Translations under genes and position numbers: made by a program
Assembly (NCBI GenBank): GCA_951813065.1
Contig: CATOTH010000001.1
Location: forward strand, 310,001 to 374,000
Direction of reading: 5' to 3'
DNA from: an uncultured Bryobacterales bacterium
Lineage (GTDB): Bacteria; Acidobacteriota; Terriglobia; Bryobacterales; UBA6623
DNA: 64,000 bases
Shown here: one piece after another, positions 43,118 through 52,489 of the stretch
Position numbering within the stretch: position 1 is the first letter of the stretch
Layout: every line of letters starts with the position of its first letter
Notes under the pieces: generated by a model
The model's database searches: none
Seen by the model: the letters and a program-made list of their open reading frames with translations, nothing else
What the model was told of the DNA's origin: nothing

Positions 43118-43646
43118 CGGTCATCACCATGAAACGGCGCAGGGCCTCGCGCCCGCGATGGATGTCGGTCTTGACCTTCGATAGCGAGACATTGAGAAGG
43201 CCCGCGATCTCAACGTAGCTGCGCTCGTGGAAGTGATACAGCACGATTGGGAGACGCTGATGCTGCGGCAGTGACCGCACCCCCTGCTCCAATCTCGCGA
43301 ATTCCTCGGCACGCTCCATGTCGGTAGCTTGCACCCCTGGCGTAGTCTGCAAGCCCTCGTAGGGGACCTCCGCGCTTTCGGTGTCGCGCCAGCTCTGGCT
43401 GAACAGCCGCCACCGGGAACGGACTCGGGACAGATGGTTCAGACAAAGATGCGTCGTGACCGTCTTCAGCCATCCACCCACGGACGGACTGCGACGAAGT
43501 GCCTCGAACCGCTCGAAGGCTTTGAGGAAAACCGTCTGGGAAATATCCTCCGCCTCTCGCGGGTCTCCAAGCAACCGAACGGCAGTGCCATACACCATGT
43601 CCTGATACCTCCGGACGAATTCCTCGAACGAGCTTGAGTCGGTCAT
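43107..43646 (-). CDS. ECF-family RNA polymerase sigma factor
   Basis: The 179-residue protein has region 2 (FEEFVRRYQDMVYGTAVRLLGDPREAEDISQTVFLKAFERF) and region 4 (LPQHQRLPIVLYHFHERSYVEIAGLLNVSLSKVKTDIHRGREALRRFM) of sigma-70 ECF type, with no region 3. It directs transcription of an envelope-type regulon and probably its own operon. A 16-bp palindrome lies four bases before its ATG. Confidence 0.94.
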   Translation of the reverse strand: MTDSSSFEEFVRRYQDMVYGTAVRLLGDPREAEDISQTVFLKAFERFEALRRSPSVGGWLKTVTTHLCLNHLSRVRSRWRLFSQSWRDTESAEVPYEGLQTTPGVQATDMERAEEFARLEQGVRSLPQHQRLPIVLYHFHERSYVEIAGLLNVSLSKVKTDIHRGREALRRFMVMTDDA

Positions 43647-43650
43647 GCCA

Positions 43651-43666
43651 CTCGCGCTAGCGCGAG
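43651..43666. promoter_or_regulatory. 16-bp perfect palindrome directly before the sigma gene start
   Basis: CTCGCGCTAGCGCGAG reads the same on both strands and sits where the ribosome site of the leftward sigma gene should be. Folded in mRNA it would hide the start. A possible ECF-type -35 (GCAACTTT on the minus strand, 43698-43705) lies about 50 bases upstream. Confidence 0.45.
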
Positions 43667-44192
43667 GCCGTTATCAAGAGAACACCTGAGCGAGCAGAAA
43701 GTTGCACTCGGGCGGAAGTGATTGCGGAACGGCGATTCCGGGACGATTCGGCAGCACACAACCGAATATCCCGTCCCTGGTTCCGGGGCGGCGCCGGATC
43801 CTGGTCCGGTTACGCGGCTCAAGCACGCGACACGGAGTGCCAACTGGGTGGGCGGGTATTCACCCGGAGCACACTGCTCGCGAACCGAAACCCGATCTGG
43901 CACGGGCCTTGCGGGCAGATCCAACTCGGGTGTTGTCAGCGGTGCTCCAACCGTCGGGCGCGGGCCAGGGAACCGACCGCAACCGGCGATCTGCGGAGTC
44001 GCAAGTAAGCCAACACACCCGCCTCGCGCTTGTCGGAGCGCTCTCGGTCGGCCGCGGTTCGCACTGGCATCGCGCAGTCGCGCGTCGTCTCGCCGGGACT
44101 GGGAAGGCAGCTGCGAGGATTCGATTCGTGTAGCACGCACGAAGGTCCACAGGATGAATTCCATGCTTCGGTATAGTTGTTGAGGTCGGTCA
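43667..44192. other. Intergenic region between the sigma operon and the PSCyt gene
   Basis: About 525 bases between divergent genes. I see no domain-bearing frame; several long open frames in both directions look like GC-driven shadows. A possible -10 (TATAGT, 44172-44177) lies 16 bases before the rightward PSCyt/PSD1 start, without a -35. No tRNA or repeat is recognised. Confidence 0.5.
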
Positions 44193-47018
44193 ATGTCGAT
44201 CGCGAACAGCCAGAATCACTCCATTGGAATCGTGGCGGGAGGGCTCTTGGCGGTCTTCTTGACCGCATTGCCCGCATCGGCCGAGCAGGGAGGGCTGGAG
44301 TACTTCGAAGAGCATGTAAGGCCACTTCTCGCCGCAAGGTGCCAAGTGTGTCACAACGCGCAGCTCAAGAGCGGCAACATAGACCTATCCGGAGTCGAAG
44401 GCTTCCTCAGGGCACGGGACGAAGCAGCCTTGATTTCGGCTGAAGAACCGGGATCAAGCCGATTGCTGGCAATCATCGGCTACGAAGGCCGCGTCAAGAT
44501 GCCTCCGAGCGGCAAGCTCCCCCCGGAGGAGATTGCAATCCTCGCTAACTGGGTTCGGCAGGGAACCCCTTGGCCGGGCGCGGCGCAGCGGCAAGCAATG
44601 ATCCCGAAAGACGAGCTGGGCTCGTTCACCGAAGGGCAGAAGAGCTACTGGGCGTTCCAGCCGGTCGCGGAGCCCGATCTTCCCCCAGTGCGCGATCACG
44701 GCTGGGCCGCCAACTCCATCGACCGGTTCGTTCTGGCCAAGATGGAAGAGCATGGACTGGCGCCGGCCCCGCCGGCTGACAGGCTGACGTTGCTGAGGCG
44801 CGCAACGTTTGACCTGACAGGTGTACCGCCGACGCCACGGGAAGCGAACGCGTTTCTCGAAGACGAATCACCCAAGGCTTTCGAGGCAGTCGTGGAGCGG
44901 TTGCTGGCGTCCCCTCTCTATGGGGAGCGCTGGGGCCGCCACTGGCTGGATGTCGCGCGCTACGCAGACTCGACAGGAAATGACGAGGATCACCGCTACC
45001 CCTACGCATGGAAGTACCGTGACTACGTAATCCAGGCGTTCAACGACGACATGCCGTATGACCGATTCATCCGAGAGCAGATTGCCGGCGACCTGCTCCC
45101 CGCCGAGGACTCCGAGCAACTGAATCGGAGAGGCATTGTCGCCACCGGGTTCCTGGCACTAGGTCCCAAGGCCATCGCGCAACAAGACAAGAAGCGCATG
45201 CTCTACGACGTCTACGACGAGCAAATCGAAGTCGTTTCGAAGTCCATGCTCGGTCTGACAATCGCCTGCGCAAGGTGCCATGACCACAAGTTCGACCCCA
45301 TCCTGACGAAAGACTACTACTCGCTGGCCGGAATCTTCGCCTCCACCCGCAGCTTTCGCGATCCGGATTCGCACGTTTCGCGAATGCTCTTGAAGCCACT
45401 TGTGCCCCAGCAAGAGTTCGAGCGCTACGAGGCGGAACAGGAACTCATCCAGAACGCGCAGATCGAGCTCGACAACACGGCCGACGTCGAGATCGAGAGC
45501 TACATCGATTCGATAGCGGACCGGGTCGGCGAGTACATGCTTGCAGCGCGAGAGGTCTACGAAGACGCCGGTGAAGCCGACGCGATTGCCGACGCACGGA
45601 ACCTCAACCGAGCCCAGCTGGAGAAATGGATTGAATACCTCAAGCCCAGCGAGACACCACGCAGGCAGCTGGCCGAGTGGCGAGAGGCAATGCCAGTGCA
45701 GCGCGCCGAGGTAGCCTCCGCCTACCAGCGGCGATTCAACAAGACCCTGAACATCTGGCACCACACGATCCGGCGCTGGCGCAAGACCGCCATTGCGCGG
45801 CTAAAGGACGGCACGATGCCTCCGCCACCCAAGCCTCGTTTCGAGCCGGGACGGGATCGTTTTTTCTTTGACGTGTACCACGCCAAAGGGGCACCGCTGC
45901 GGTTCGAAGGCGAAGCCCGTGACCAGATCCTGAAACCCGAGACGCTCGAGACAATCGCGCGTTTGAAGACGGAATTGAAAGATCTCAAAGGGACGGCAAT
46001 GCCGCAGCCACCGATGGCAAACGCCGTCGAGGAAGGCGAGCAAGTCGATCAGAGGATCTTCGTGCGCGGAGACTACAATTCGGAGGGCGAATCGGCTGCG
46101 AAAGTGTTTCCCGCGATCATTGCCGGCTTCGACCAAGAGCCCGTCACTTCCGGAAGCGGGAGGCTGGAACTCGCCAATTGGATTGCCTCACCGACCAATC
46201 CGCTCACCGCTCGGGTGATGGTTAACCGGATCTGGCAGAAACATTTCGGCGAGGGAATTGTACGCACGCCCAGCAATTTCGGAAAGCTCGGCCAGCCTCC
46301 GACGCACCCTGAACTGCTGGACTGGCTCGCGACGCGCTTCGTCGAGCGAGGCTGGTCAGTCAAGGACATGCATCGCCGGATCATGCTGTCGAACGCCTAC
46401 CGCATGAGCAGTGTGGCAAACGAGACCGCAACGCGGGCCGATCCTTCCAACCAGTGGCTTTCACGCTTCAACCGGCGACGCCTTGACATCGAGGAGTTGC
46501 GGGACAGCATGCTGGCGATCGACAAGTCGATCGACTTCACCATGGGCGGTACGCTGCAATCAGGTTTCGGAACAGACGGGGAGAATTCGAACGCACGCCT
46601 GAGCATCGACCCGGCGTCATCGACGAGACGCATGGTGTATCTGCCCCTTCGACGCGCCAACCTCCCCACCCTGCTGAATCTCTTCGATTTCGGGGATGCG
46701 GTGACATCGCTCGGCAAGCGACCGGTGACAAACGTCGCGCCGCAGGCGCTCTTCATGATGAACAGCGAGTTTGTCTCGGAGCGCGCCGCCAACCTGGCAA
46801 GGCAGTTGCTCGAGGAAAAGGGATGGACCGACGCAGAGCGCCTGGAACGTGCCCACCTGAGCGTGCTGACCGAGAAACCGGACGCGGGCGATCTGGACCA
46901 GGGCCTGTCATATGTCGGAGGCTTCCGGTCTCGGTTCGAGAACGCGACGCCGCAAGATGCCTGGCAGAGCTACTGTCGGATCCTGCTGGCATCGAACAAC
47001 TTCATCTATGTGGACTGA
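44193..47018 (+). CDS. PSCyt1/DUF1549/DUF1553 (PSD1) cytochrome-like protein
   Basis: The 941-residue exported protein has a signal peptide (to about 30) and a Planctomycete-type cytochrome domain with one haem motif RCQVCHNAQ and MPPSGKLPPEEI. The DUF1549 domain follows (SIDRFVLAKMEEHGL, RWGRHWLDVARYADSTG, RFIREQIAGDLLP, CARCHDHKFDPI, where a second CxxCH appears) and the DUF1553 domain ends it (LTARVMVNRIWQKHFGEGIV, NFGKLGQPPTHPELLDWLA). Such proteins occur in Planctomycetes and Acidobacteria, next to DUF1501 partners, and are thought to act in polysaccharide or electron-transfer systems. Confidence 0.9.
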   Translation: MSIANSQNHSIGIVAGGLLAVFLTALPASAEQGGLEYFEEHVRPLLAARCQVCHNAQLKSGNIDLSGVEGFLRARDEAALISAEEPGSSRLLAIIGYEGRVKMPPSGKLPPEEIAILANWVRQGTPWPGAAQRQAMIPKDELGSFTEGQKSYWAFQPVAEPDLPPVRDHGWAANSIDRFVLAKMEEHGLAPAPPADRLTLLRRATFDLTGVPPTPREANAFLEDESPKAFEAVVERLLASPLYGERWGRHWLDVARYADSTGNDEDHRYPYAWKYRDYVIQAFNDDMPYDRFIREQIAGDLLPAEDSEQLNRRGIVATGFLALGPKAIAQQDKKRMLYDVYDEQIEVVSKSMLGLTIACARCHDHKFDPILTKDYYSLAGIFASTRSFRDPDSHVSRMLLKPLVPQQEFERYEAEQELIQNAQIELDNTADVEIESYIDSIADRVGEYMLAAREVYEDAGEADAIADARNLNRAQLEKWIEYLKPSETPRRQLAEWREAMPVQRAEVASAYQRRFNKTLNIWHHTIRRWRKTAIARLKDGTMPPPPKPRFEPGRDRFFFDVYHAKGAPLRFEGEARDQILKPETLETIARLKTELKDLKGTAMPQPPMANAVEEGEQVDQRIFVRGDYNSEGESAAKVFPAIIAGFDQEPVTSGSGRLELANWIASPTNPLTARVMVNRIWQKHFGEGIVRTPSNFGKLGQPPTHPELLDWLATRFVERGWSVKDMHRRIMLSNAYRMSSVANETATRADPSNQWLSRFNRRRLDIEELRDSMLAIDKSIDFTMGGTLQSGFGTDGENSNARLSIDPASSTRRMVYLPLRRANLPTLLNLFDFGDAVTSLGKRPVTNVAPQALFMMNSEFVSERAANLARQLLEEKGWTDAERLERAHLSVLTEKPDAGDLDQGLSYVGGFRSRFENATPQDAWQSYCRILLASNNFIYVD

Positions 47019-47067
47019 GGGTTGGCGGGGACAGAGGGTGGACGTCGCAAGGCCGTAAGGAAACGCC

Positions 47068-48525
47068 ATGGACTACCAGCGGATGATCGACCACATGAAT
47101 GCGGTCCGGCCCGTGACCCGACGAGGCATGCTGCGAGACGGGGCATGCGGCTTCGGGATGATGGCTCTCGGGAGCCTATTCAACCAGGGGAGAGCGAGTG
47201 CCGCGAACGTGGAATTCGATCCGGCGAATCCGCTGGCGACGCGGGCGCCGCATTTCGAGCCGAAGGCAAAGCGCGTCATTTTCCTGTTCATGCATGGCGG
47301 GCCTTCCTCGATCGATACGTTCGAGTACAAGCCGTACCTCGAAAGAAATGATGGCAAGCCGCTGCCGATCAAGCGCCCGCTCGCCTTCGACGACGAAGAG
47401 CCGGGCCCGTTGATGAAGCCGCTCTGGAGCTTCCGGCCAGGAGGCAAGAGCGGCATTCTGGTCAGCGATCTTTTCCCCAACGTGCGCGATTGCGTCGACG
47501 ACATGTGCTTCGTGCACTCGATGGTCGGGGAAGGCGTCGATCACGGCGCGGCGCTCCTGCAGACATTCACGGGAACCAGCACTTTCACGCGGCCCAGCCT
47601 CGGGTCCTGGGTGGTCTACGGCCTGGGAACGGAAAACCAGAACCTGCCCGGCTACATCACCATCAAGCCAGCTCTCTCCCATGGAGGCGCCAAGAACTGG
47701 TCCTCGGCTTTCTTGCCAGGGTCATTCCAGGGCACGCCCATCGGACACGCTGGACTGAACGTCTCCGATGTGAAAGGCGAGCCCATCGAATACCTCGCGA
47801 ACACGGGACTGTCGCAGGAGCAGCAACGCTACGAACTGGACATGCTGCGCAATGTAAATCGACGGCACGCCGAGATGCGCAAGTTCGACCCGCGTCTCGA
47901 GGCCCGCATCCAATCGTTCGAGTTGGCGTTCCGGATGCAGGTGAAGGCGCCGGAAGCATTCGAAGTCGAGAAGGAGTCCGAGGCAACCCGCAAGCTGTAC
48001 GGCTTGGACGATCCCACCACGGCCGACTTCGGCTGGCAGTGCCTGCTTGCGAGACGTTTAAGCGAGCGCGACGTGCGATTCGTGCAGTGCACGCACTCGT
48101 ACAAGTGGGACCAGCATTCCGACCTGTTCAACCGGCACAACAAGAACGCGGCAGAAGTGGACAAGCCGATCGCAGGATTACTAAAGGACCTGAAGGCTCG
48201 CGGGATGCTCGACGAGACGCTGGTCATCTGGGCGGGAGAATTCGGCAGGACTCCGGTCAGCCAAGGTGGCGATGGCCGGGACCACAACCCGTACGGCTAT
48301 ACCATTTGGATGGCGGGTGCCGGTGTGAAGACGGGCTTCCAATACGGAGCAACGGACGAAATCGGATACCACGCGGAGGTCAACCGCATGCACATCCATG
48401 ATTTCCATGCCACCGTCCTGCACCTTCTCGGCATGGATCACGAGAAGCTGACTTACCGCTTCTCGGGCCGCGACTTCCGGCTGACAGACGTGGCGGGCCT
48501 CGTCCACAAGGACATCCTCGCGTAG
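47068..48525 (+). CDS. DUF1501 protein (Tat-exported)
   Basis: The 485-residue protein follows the PSCyt gene by 49 bases. A twin-arginine-like start (VTRRGMLRDGACGFGMMALGSL) suggests Tat export. DUF1501 features: FMHGGPSSIDTFEYKP, VHSMVGEGVDHGAALLQTFTG, WAGEFGRTPVSQGGDGRDHNPYGYTIWMAGAGVK, in an alkaline-phosphatase/sulfatase-like fold. It is the constant partner of DUF1549/DUF1553 proteins; the substrate is unknown. Confidence 0.92.
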   Translation: MDYQRMIDHMNAVRPVTRRGMLRDGACGFGMMALGSLFNQGRASAANVEFDPANPLATRAPHFEPKAKRVIFLFMHGGPSSIDTFEYKPYLERNDGKPLPIKRPLAFDDEEPGPLMKPLWSFRPGGKSGILVSDLFPNVRDCVDDMCFVHSMVGEGVDHGAALLQTFTGTSTFTRPSLGSWVVYGLGTENQNLPGYITIKPALSHGGAKNWSSAFLPGSFQGTPIGHAGLNVSDVKGEPIEYLANTGLSQEQQRYELDMLRNVNRRHAEMRKFDPRLEARIQSFELAFRMQVKAPEAFEVEKESEATRKLYGLDDPTTADFGWQCLLARRLSERDVRFVQCTHSYKWDQHSDLFNRHNKNAAEVDKPIAGLLKDLKARGMLDETLVIWAGEFGRTPVSQGGDGRDHNPYGYTIWMAGAGVKTGFQYGATDEIGYHAEVNRMHIHDFHATVLHLLGMDHEKLTYRFSGRDFRLTDVAGLVHKDILA

Positions 48526-48571
48526 GGACATTCCGGAGGGAGTCACCGCAACAGACTCGACACGAAAGCAT

Positions 48572-49885
48572 TTGGCTCCGCCCTTGAACCCCCCGATTTC
48601 AGCTCCGGTAGAAGCACCGCAAGAATCCGACTTGCGCAAGTGCGTCCATTGCGGCCTATGTCTGAACGCCTGTCCGACCTACCGCGAACTCGGCGTAGAG
48701 ATGGATTCTCCACGTGGACGGATCTACCAGATGGTCGAGGTTTCCGAAGGAAGGATCGGAGTTTCGGAGGACTACGTCGAACACATCGAGCTTTGCCTTG
48801 CCTGCCGGGCTTGTGAGACCGCCTGCCCATCAGGCGTGCAATACGGACGGCTGATCGAAGGTGCGCTAGCGCAAATCGAGACTTCCATACGACGGCCCTG
48901 GCCGCAGCGCCTGCTGCGTTGGCTCGTCTACGGATGGGTCCTGCGTACGCCGCTACTACTAAAGGCTGCCGGCTTGGGACTCCTGTTCTACCAGCGCAGC
49001 GGCTTGAAGAGCATGATGCAGTCGACGGGTTTTCTCGACAGTCTCGGTCGCCTGGGCGACCTGGCCCGTCTCGCGCCGGAAGCCCAGGCGCCGTTCTTCT
49101 TCTCCAGTCTCGGTCGGGTGTTTCCCGCGGAGGGAAACACCAAGTACCGTGTCGCACTGATGGCCGGATGCATGCAAAACGTGTTCTTCAGCCGCTTGAA
49201 CGAGGCCACGGTGCGCGTGCTGTGCAAGAACGGTTGCGAAGTCACCGTCCCCGCGGAGCAGGAATGCTGCGGCGCGCTCCACGTGCATGCCGGCCTGCGG
49301 GCGATCGGACGTGAGCAGGCGAAGAAGAACATCGCGGCCCTGGAGTCCGGCCACTACGACGCAATCATTACGAACACAGCCGGCTGCGGCTCCGTGCTGA
49401 AGGAGTATCCAGACCTCTTCGAGCACGATCCCGAGTGGCACGGTAGAGCCACGGCGTTCGCTGGCAAGATGCGCGACGTGAGCGAGTTCCTAGCATCAAT
49501 CCCGCTCAATGTTGATTTCGGCACAGTACGGCGAACCGTGACCTACCAAGACTCGTGCCACCTCTTGCATGGCCAGAAGATCAGCGCCGCGCCGCGCGAC
49601 GCGATCCGTGCCATTCCCGGTGTCACGCTACGCGAGCTTCCGCTCAGCGAGATTTGCTGCGGCTCCGCCGGTGTCTATAACGTCGAGCACACAGACATCT
49701 CGATGGCCCTGCTCGAGGACAAGATGCGCATGGTGGAATCAACGCGCGCAGACACGATCGTGACGGCGAATCCGGGGTGCATGTTGCAGTTGAAGGCCGG
49801 GACGCGGCACCTGGCCCGTCCGTTGCCGGTAATGCATGTCGTTGAACTTCTCGACGAAGCCTACGCGGCAGCGATCCAAGAATGA
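48572..49885 (+). CDS. GlcF-like (Fe-S)-binding oxidoreductase subunit
   Basis: The 437-residue protein has two 4Fe-4S motifs (CVHCGLCLNACPTY, CLACRACETACPSG) and two CCG domains (ECCGALHVHAG, ICCGSAGVYNV, with CHLLHGQKIS before). This is the layout of the glycolate oxidase iron-sulfur subunit GlcF and related lactate-type enzymes. No FAD subunit (GlcD) is adjacent. The start is uncertain: no ATG is near; TTG 48572 or TTG 48584 are possible. A GGAGGG lies at 48535-48540, too far from either for a normal site. Confidence 0.85.
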   Translation: MAPPLNPPISAPVEAPQESDLRKCVHCGLCLNACPTYRELGVEMDSPRGRIYQMVEVSEGRIGVSEDYVEHIELCLACRACETACPSGVQYGRLIEGALAQIETSIRRPWPQRLLRWLVYGWVLRTPLLLKAAGLGLLFYQRSGLKSMMQSTGFLDSLGRLGDLARLAPEAQAPFFFSSLGRVFPAEGNTKYRVALMAGCMQNVFFSRLNEATVRVLCKNGCEVTVPAEQECCGALHVHAGLRAIGREQAKKNIAALESGHYDAIITNTAGCGSVLKEYPDLFEHDPEWHGRATAFAGKMRDVSEFLASIPLNVDFGTVRRTVTYQDSCHLLHGQKISAAPRDAIRAIPGVTLRELPLSEICCGSAGVYNVEHTDISMALLEDKMRMVESTRADTIVTANPGCMLQLKAGTRHLARPLPVMHVVELLDEAYAAAIQE

Positions 49886-49906
49886 TGTCGGCCGCGAAAG
49901 GCCCGG

Positions 49907-50752
49907 CTACGAAGCCAAACCGTCGAGCACGCCCCGCATGTACGAGAACGACTTGGCCATGCCAAGTTGCGGATGGTCGGCAACGACCTCGTACTCCAAC
50001 CCTACGACGCCTTCGTACTTGCGCTTCTTCAACATCTTGAAGATATCTGCGATCGGCATTTTCCCGTCCCCGACATCGACCCTGCTCTCCTTCTTGGTGA
50101 AGTCTGTCAGGTCCTTGACGTGGAAGTCGTAGACGCGATCCCAAGCTCCGTCAATTTCTTCGAGAATGTCCGCTCCAGTGCGCACCGCATGGCCGATGTC
50201 CACGCACAGGCCCATCCGGGGATCCATGTCCTTGACGTGCTTCATCACATCGCTCGGGGCCGGAAAGAACTTGTCCTCCGGACCGTGATTGTGGATTGCC
50301 ATCTTGCGGTCATACTTGATTGCCAGCTTCTCGATATGCCCGAGATTGGAGTGCTTGGGAGCGCACACCATGACTGGCATGCCAGCCGCCACGGCGTATT
50401 TGAAATACTGCTCCAGTTCGGAGGGATCGTCGCTCTTCAGCGAAATGTTCCCGCCAGCGACAATCTCGAGCCCGGCCCTTGCGAATTCGGCCCGGGCGGC
50501 CTTCAAGTCATCCGCCGAAAGATAGTACGGCATATGAAATGACTTCACGTTGACGTACTTGATTCCCAATCCCCGAACGATGTCGATGGCCGCCGATCGA
50601 CTGAACTTGCGCAACGAGTAGGTCGCGACCGCAAGTTTGAGATCCGTCCAGTGATGCGGACCGGAACCGTCGGCGGGGTGAGTCGAGGCCGCCGCGACTG
50701 CGGGCAGAGCTGCGGCCGTCCCGAGGAATGAACGTCGTGTTGGGGAAGTCAT
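49907..50752 (-). CDS. Tat-exported sugar phosphate isomerase/epimerase-like protein (TIM barrel)
   Basis: The ATG at 50750-50752 gives 281 residues with a Tat signal (SPTRRSFLGTAAALPAVAAA). The AP-endonuclease-2-type TIM barrel has conserved segments YVNVKSFHMPYYLS, AIHNHGPEDKF, GLCVDIGHAVRTG, YDFHVKDLT and GVVGLEYEV, with His/Asp/Glu metal ligands in D-x-G-H and HVKD. The usual family substrates are keto-sugars or hydroxypyruvate; none can be assigned. It converges with the GlcF-like gene. Confidence 0.88.
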   Translation of the reverse strand: MTSPTRRSFLGTAAALPAVAAASTHPADGSGPHHWTDLKLAVATYSLRKFSRSAAIDIVRGLGIKYVNVKSFHMPYYLSADDLKAARAEFARAGLEIVAGGNISLKSDDPSELEQYFKYAVAAGMPVMVCAPKHSNLGHIEKLAIKYDRKMAIHNHGPEDKFFPAPSDVMKHVKDMDPRMGLCVDIGHAVRTGADILEEIDGAWDRVYDFHVKDLTDFTKKESRVDVGDGKMPIADIFKMLKKRKYEGVVGLEYEVVADHPQLGMAKSFSYMRGVLDGLAS

Positions 50753-50954
50753 GGTCTGGGATGTGCTCCTTTGCGCCATCAAGGACATTGCAATTCTATC
50801 AGGTCGGTATCGGAGGCCGGTCGTCAGGCGAGTCCTGCGGCGGCCACCCTGCACAGACGAAAACCGGGACCACTGGAATGCCGGGCCAACGATTCGAGCG
50901 CCCCGCCCAGCAACGCGGGAATGCAGCCCGGGTGGTGTCTGTTAGCATGAACCT

Positions 50955-51449
50955 ATGCAAGGCAGTTCCAAGATTGTCGGCCACTTGAATCGCGTCCTGA
51001 AGGGCGAGTTCACCGCGATTCACCAGTACATCGTCCATGCGGAAATGTGTGACAACTGGGGCTACACGAAGCTCGGCGGGCTGATCAAGATGCAGGCGTT
51101 CGGCGAAATGAAGCACGCGGAGGTGCTGATCGAGCGAATCCTGTTCCTGGAGGGGGTTCCGGGCATGGGTGAGCTGAGCCCGCTTCAAGTCGGTCAGAAC
51201 GTGAAAGAACAGCTGACCAACGACCTGAACCTCGAGTACGAGGCGGTGAGCGTACTGAATGCCGCGATCAAGGATGCGGTGGCGGAAGGCGACAACGCCT
51301 CGCGCGAACTCTTCGAAACGATTCTCAAGGATGAGGAAGAGCATGTCGACTGGCTGGAGTCCCAACACCAGATGATCGCCGACATGGGCTTGGGCATCTA
51401 CCTTTCCCAGCAACTGGGCGACGCGCCCGCGGCAGCCCCGGCTGGCTAG
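50955..51449 (+). CDS. bfr: Bacterioferritin
   Basis: The 164-residue protein matches bacterioferritin throughout: ferroxidase ligands in GEFTAIHQYIVHAEM, GEMKHAEVLIERILFLEGVP (Glu, His, and the haem-ligand Met of GEMKHAE), LTNDLNLEYEAV and ILKDEEEHVDWLESQ. It stores iron as a 24-mer with haem b between dimers. The C-terminus is extended by Ala/Pro-rich residues. It overlaps the convergent next gene by four bases. No DtxR-type box is seen upstream. Confidence 0.95.
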   Translation: MQGSSKIVGHLNRVLKGEFTAIHQYIVHAEMCDNWGYTKLGGLIKMQAFGEMKHAEVLIERILFLEGVPGMGELSPLQVGQNVKEQLTNDLNLEYEAVSVLNAAIKDAVAEGDNASRELFETILKDEEEHVDWLESQHQMIADMGLGIYLSQQLGDAPAAAPAG

Positions 51450-51847
51450 TCCACAACGATTTCCATCAGTTGGCTCAGGAGCGGGTAGTACTGCACGCGC
51501 ACCTTCGCTCCTTCTCGGAGTTCCTCGAGTCGTAGGCGGTTCACTCCCAGCCGCTTGGCACTCTTCTTGCCGTACTTGATTTGCTCGCGGCCGGTCGGCT
51601 GAGAGAACGCCAGTTCGATGGCCCCTCGCTTGTCCAGCGCGAGCACGACAGTCCGCTTCTCCAGGTCCACCCTGGTTACCGCCCCCCTGGACTTGACGAT
51701 CTGCAGGACTTTCTCGGGGCGCGTCCCTTCGAGTGCGCCGTCGGCGTTGTCATTTACGCCGGGCCGGGTGCTGGAACTGACTGTCTTCTGCTGCGCGCTC
51801 AGGCCGCAGGCCGTGATCGCGAGCAACAGGATTAGACGCGATGCCAT
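51446..51847 (-). CDS. Small exported protein of unknown function
   Basis: The 133-residue protein has a signal sequence (MASRLILLLAITACGLSAQ, which could also be a lipobox, ITAC). A small beta-barrel-like domain follows (SRGAVTRVDLEKRTVVLALD to EELREGAKVRVQYYP), which resembles the DUF5666-like or OB-type periplasmic folds. No function can be given. It converges with bfr and overlaps its end by four bases. Confidence 0.6.
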   Translation of the reverse strand: MASRLILLLAITACGLSAQQKTVSSSTRPGVNDNADGALEGTRPEKVLQIVKSRGAVTRVDLEKRTVVLALDKRGAIELAFSQPTGREQIKYGKKSAKRLGVNRLRLEELREGAKVRVQYYPLLSQLMEIVVD

Positions 51848-51908
51848 GAGGTCTCTCTCGTATTCTGAATCCGGCCGTTGGGCGCGTCAAGCGATCGGTC
51901 CGACACTG

Positions 51909-52430
51909 TCAGAGAACCGAACGCAAGTAGTTGGAAATCTCCGGGCGCCCCCAATCTTCCGGCCCGACATACTTGCGCAACACCCTTCCGTCCCGGGAAA
52001 TCAAGTACGATTCCGGATACTTCATCGTCCCATACCGAGTGCTAACAGTGCGTTCAGGGTCGCGAACCGTCGGGAACGTCACTCCCGATGTCTGCAAGAA
52101 GGTGCGGTACTCCTCCTCGTCCTCGTCGACGCTGATTCCGAGAACGACGAATCCATCGTCTCTGAAACGTTCGTAGGCATCGTTCAGGGAGGGCATCTCC
52201 TGCACGCACGGAGGGCACCAGGTCGCCCAGAAGTTCAACAAGACGATCTTCCCTTGGTAGTCTTCGAGGCTAACTCCTGTGCCCTGGTCTCCCACAAGGC
52301 TGAACCGCGGTGCCCGATCGCTCGGCTGCACGTCATACACAAGGAGATAGCCCTGGACGCGATAGACCATGACGCAAACCAGGGCGAGCGCGAGACCGTA
52401 AACGACTGTTTCCCTGCCGATGCGTGCCAT
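51909..52430 (-). CDS. TlpA/ResA-type thioredoxin-like protein
   Basis: The 173-residue protein has an N-terminal TM (about 8-25) and a periplasmic thioredoxin fold with LNFWATWCPPCVQEMPSLN (active-site WCPPC), VVLGISVDED and KYPESYLISRDGRVL (cis-Pro loop). TlpA/ResA/CcmG-type proteins reduce apocytochrome or copper-site cysteines. The ccm operon in this window lacks ccmG, so this gene is a candidate for that role, by inference only. Confidence 0.88.
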   Translation of the reverse strand: MARIGRETVVYGLALALVCVMVYRVQGYLLVYDVQPSDRAPRFSLVGDQGTGVSLEDYQGKIVLLNFWATWCPPCVQEMPSLNDAYERFRDDGFVVLGISVDEDEEEYRTFLQTSGVTFPTVRDPERTVSTRYGTMKYPESYLISRDGRVLRKYVGPEDWGRPEISNYLRSVL

Positions 52431-52489
52431 AATCGAAGCTTACGTTTCCACTGTAACCGTCGAGCGGAGAAAGCGCCAAGACCCGAGCG

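Noticed and set aside
43702..44183. Two overlapping rightward frames (143 and 153 codons) between the sigma operon and the PSCyt gene
   Set aside because: No ribosome site, no domain, unusual composition (many Arg/Gly/Pro/Ser); probably non-coding.
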